64,000 nucleotides of DNA from contig NC_085050.1 in assembly GCF_963662255.1 (NCBI RefSeq), forward strand, positions 22,430,131-22,494,130, read 5' to 3'. The position numbers were made by a program, and so were the translations under genes. Source of the DNA: Cinclus cinclus (lineage: Eukaryota > Chordata > Aves > Passeriformes > Cinclidae). How positions within the stretch are numbered: position 1 is the stretch's first letter; every line of letters starts with the position of its first letter. Shown here piece after piece: positions 61,645 to 64,000 of this stretch. The notes beneath the pieces are model-generated. The model was not told where the DNA came from. It saw nothing but the letters and a program-made list of their open reading frames with translations, and made no database searches.

Positions 61645-61826
61645 CCCCTTGAGGGTTATGACAGGATGTTGAATGCATCCTATGTTAGAGAAAGCAAACA
61701 CAGTCTTCCCACAACCTAGATACTGGATTTTATTTGCTGAATTGTATTAAAACTCTTGTAACACTAACTGGAATTTGTGATGACATCTAGTCACATTCCT
61801 GTTTCAAAGCTGCTCCAATATGACTG

Positions 61827-61876
61827 TTCTTCAAAAGAAGAGAAAGCTCATATATGCTTCTTCAAAAGAAGAGAAA
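61827..61876 (+). repeat. Two direct copies of a 19-bp sequence, each with a small hairpin
   Basis: TTCTTCAAAAGAAGAGAAA occurs at 61827-61845 and again at 61858-61876. Each copy contains TCTTC-AAAA-GAAGA, a 5-bp stem with a 4-nt loop. Confidence 0.9.
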
Positions 61877-64000
61877 ACTTGTTTGGAGAGGGAACTCAGC
61901 CCTGAAACAGTGCAGCTGCAACAGTCCAATGCAATTATGTTGTAAAGTAGCTATAATCAAAATGAAAGCTTTCTTTCCAAATGACACTGAAACCACAGAG
62001 TGAAAATGCACAGAAATGCTGCTGAATCCTCCAGCCACACCCTTCACAATCCCTTATATTCAGTAAACAAACATGGATTTTACTTATGACCTTTGGGTTT
62101 GGCATTCATAGTCAAATTTCAGTATCAAAGTACTGTAGGTAGAGTACATTAATGTAGTTCTGGCAAGCAGCAAAAACCACACAGTTATAAATTAGTGTGA
62201 TTTGTCTTCCACATTACAGTAGAGCTTTATCATGCAAATTTTTATTTGTGTTAACTTTGAACTACTTTTTCAGCATACAAAAAAATCAAGAATAAAAACA
62301 AATATTGTGACCCCCAACATGAAATATGTATTTATGAATAACCACTTCCCATAGCTGATGCAGCACTAACCTATAATTTTATAGCTGTGTTTCCAATCCT
62401 AGTAGTACCCTTGCATCTCTGTAAAGGGAAAATTTTGTATCTAACTCCCATTATGAGCAAGTGGAGCAATGTGATAATAAATCCTTACATATAGAGAGCA
62501 AAATACAGCCTTTAGGTGCTTCAGTGCTCAGCTGCACTCTAATGGCTTCAACAGGCCACCTGTGCTCACAGAGCAGCAGGATGACCTCAGAAAAGGTTCA
62601 GTAAGAGATTCCAGACAGGATAGAGAAATAAAATCCAAACTCCAATGTCAAAGTCAATTATCTTCCTTTTACTAACACTACATCAGAGCGTCATAAACTC
62701 CTTATAAAATATAATAAATCGAAATGTATAACACACAGGTAAGAAAAAGTTAATTTTTATATAAAAAGGAAAAATATCAGACAAAATTCAGGGCCCTATC
62801 TTTCCCTGAGGCAAGACAAAGAATTTTCCTGGAAATGCTTACAATCTGACCCACATAACAGGTCATGGAACAGGTTCTGAGATCAGATTCTTCCACCTGA
62901 AAGAGGCATTTTGTGTAGAACTTGTCTGTGGAGATGAGTAAGGAGCAAAAATTGAATGCTTACTCTGCTTTCATGGCACACCATGGCATCTGGGCAACCA
63001 GTCTAAAATCACTGCTACAGCTTTCAAGGGCAATTAATCATAATTCCCTAACATAATCCTTTTCACCAAAAAATCTGTATATGGACTTGAGAATCTGCTA
63101 ACTGGACTGTGACAGACATCTATGTTCAGCACTGCAAAGTCCATTTTGCTTCACAAATGGCTAAAGAGATTCCAGAGCTGCCTGTGAGCCATGTTGTAGC
63201 TGCATAAAAGGTGTGTTATCTGAGTGGAAAAGGTGTGAATGTTGTTGAGTTAGGGAGGGTGCTTACCATCCTCTCGAAAGGTCTCTACTGAGAAAACTGA
63301 TCAAATGACAATCTAGCATAAATAAACTTATTTTTTTCCATGTCACAGGACTGTGGCCTTTCTAAGGGATGATATAAATTGTTGAATGCTTGAAAAAGGG
63401 CCACAACAACACTACACTTTCCCAGTGGATTACATGGCAGACAGAGAGCCATACCATACTATTTTTTCCTTACTGCACGACTGGGAAGCACCCTAGCAAA
63501 TGTAAATAGCATTCTCGAAATTTGGAAAGGCTTTTGTGAAATCTGAATACAGGCAGCCTGAATTGCAAAAAAGGATTGCTGAGATGAAACCATGCAAAGT
63601 AACTCTAGGAAACTGTTTTATATTCAAAGACCTGCAACCACATGCTTAATTTTAAGAAGTTCTGTGATTATTAAATTATGCCCCTATTTACAGGGTGTTT
63701 TTTCATATAAAATCCAAATCCATTAAAATGAAATTATTCTCAGGGAAGATCAGAATTTGTAAAAAACTTGCTTCCCATTAAGAAAATCACAAATATTTCA
63801 CTTTGTATGGGCTTGACTCTTTTTCGTTTGATCTGCAGTATTCAGTTTTGAGTCAGAGCAGCAGCATATACGGTTGCATTTTTTATCACTTCTTTACAGA
63901 AGCCATAGTCACCACATAATATTGTAGAGATGCAAGACCTACAGTACAATCTGGAGAATACACAACTGATAGATTAAAGGAGATACACTCCATCAAGTAG

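Larger units (their letters stand above)
61509..64000 (-). other. TMEM156: TMEM156 intron 1 / 5' region
   Basis: The first coding exon, expected to carry ATG and a hydrophobic signal-like segment ending one base into a codon, was searched for on the minus strand and not found. It probably lies beyond 64000. Contents: a T20 run at 61625-61644 and two 19-bp direct copies of TTCTTCAAAAGAAGAGAAA, 31 bp apart. Confidence 0.5.

Noticed and set aside
61509..61701. Upstream part of a 160-codon minus-strand frame including a poly-Lys run
   Set aside because: It lies beyond a strong acceptor and crosses the T20 homopolymer; only the part from 61508 down is exon.
62282..62329. Minus-strand frame starting MLGVTIFVFILDFF as a possible TMEM156 first exon
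   Set aside because: The frame stops after 16 codons and no donor gives the one-base phase needed by exon 2.

Overview
The window is vertebrate nuclear DNA, almost certainly from a bird. It is AT-rich, its genes are split by GT-AG introns, it has one CpG island, and its interspersed repeats are avian CR1 LINE 3' ends and an avian-type endogenous retroviral LTR. I recognise three protein genes: the 5' coding part of a TLR1-family receptor (minus strand, 1-690), all coding exons of FAM114A1 (plus strand, 9071-34686, first exon non-coding), and the last five coding exons of TMEM156 (minus strand, 61508-48800; its first coding exon was not found). The order TLR1 family / FAM114A1 / TMEM156 and the orientations -, +, - match the tetrapod block known from human 4p14, which supports the paralogue calls.

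Layout: 1-756 is the TLR exon, with a 5'UTR splice acceptor just upstream of the start. 757-6090 is intergenic DNA with one candidate CTCF site. About 6095-6316 is a CR1 3' end lying against a CpG island (about 6330-7450) that must hold the FAM114A1 promoter and exon 1. 9063-34686 carries thirteen coding exons of FAM114A1 whose phases join into a 568-residue reading frame, separated by introns with a CR1, microsatellites and small inverted repeats. 34687 to about 48550 is the probable FAM114A1 3'UTR and then gene-free DNA with a 350-nt pure-pyrimidine satellite and a solo LTR. 48555-64000 is TMEM156 and its introns.

The three genes are not a pathway. TLR1-family proteins are surface sensors of lipopeptides. 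FAM114A1 is a cytoplasmic DUF719 protein linked to Rab2 and the Golgi. TMEM156 is a poorly studied, heavily glycosylated membrane protein. They are neighbours by conserved synteny.

I found no bacterial-style system, CRISPR array, tRNA or rRNA. No convincing new biological system is visible. The most unusual structures are a 28-bp-arm, 7-nt-loop hairpin in a TMEM156 intron (53740-53802), a 120-bp element with 17-bp perfect terminal inverted repeats (55319-55438), a perfect 12-bp stem just before the likely TMEM156 poly(A) signal, two frame-preserving NAGNAG acceptors in FAM114A1, and the mirror-like TTTC/TTCC/TTTC array. All exon calls were made by reading the sequence and recalling family members, without alignment tools.
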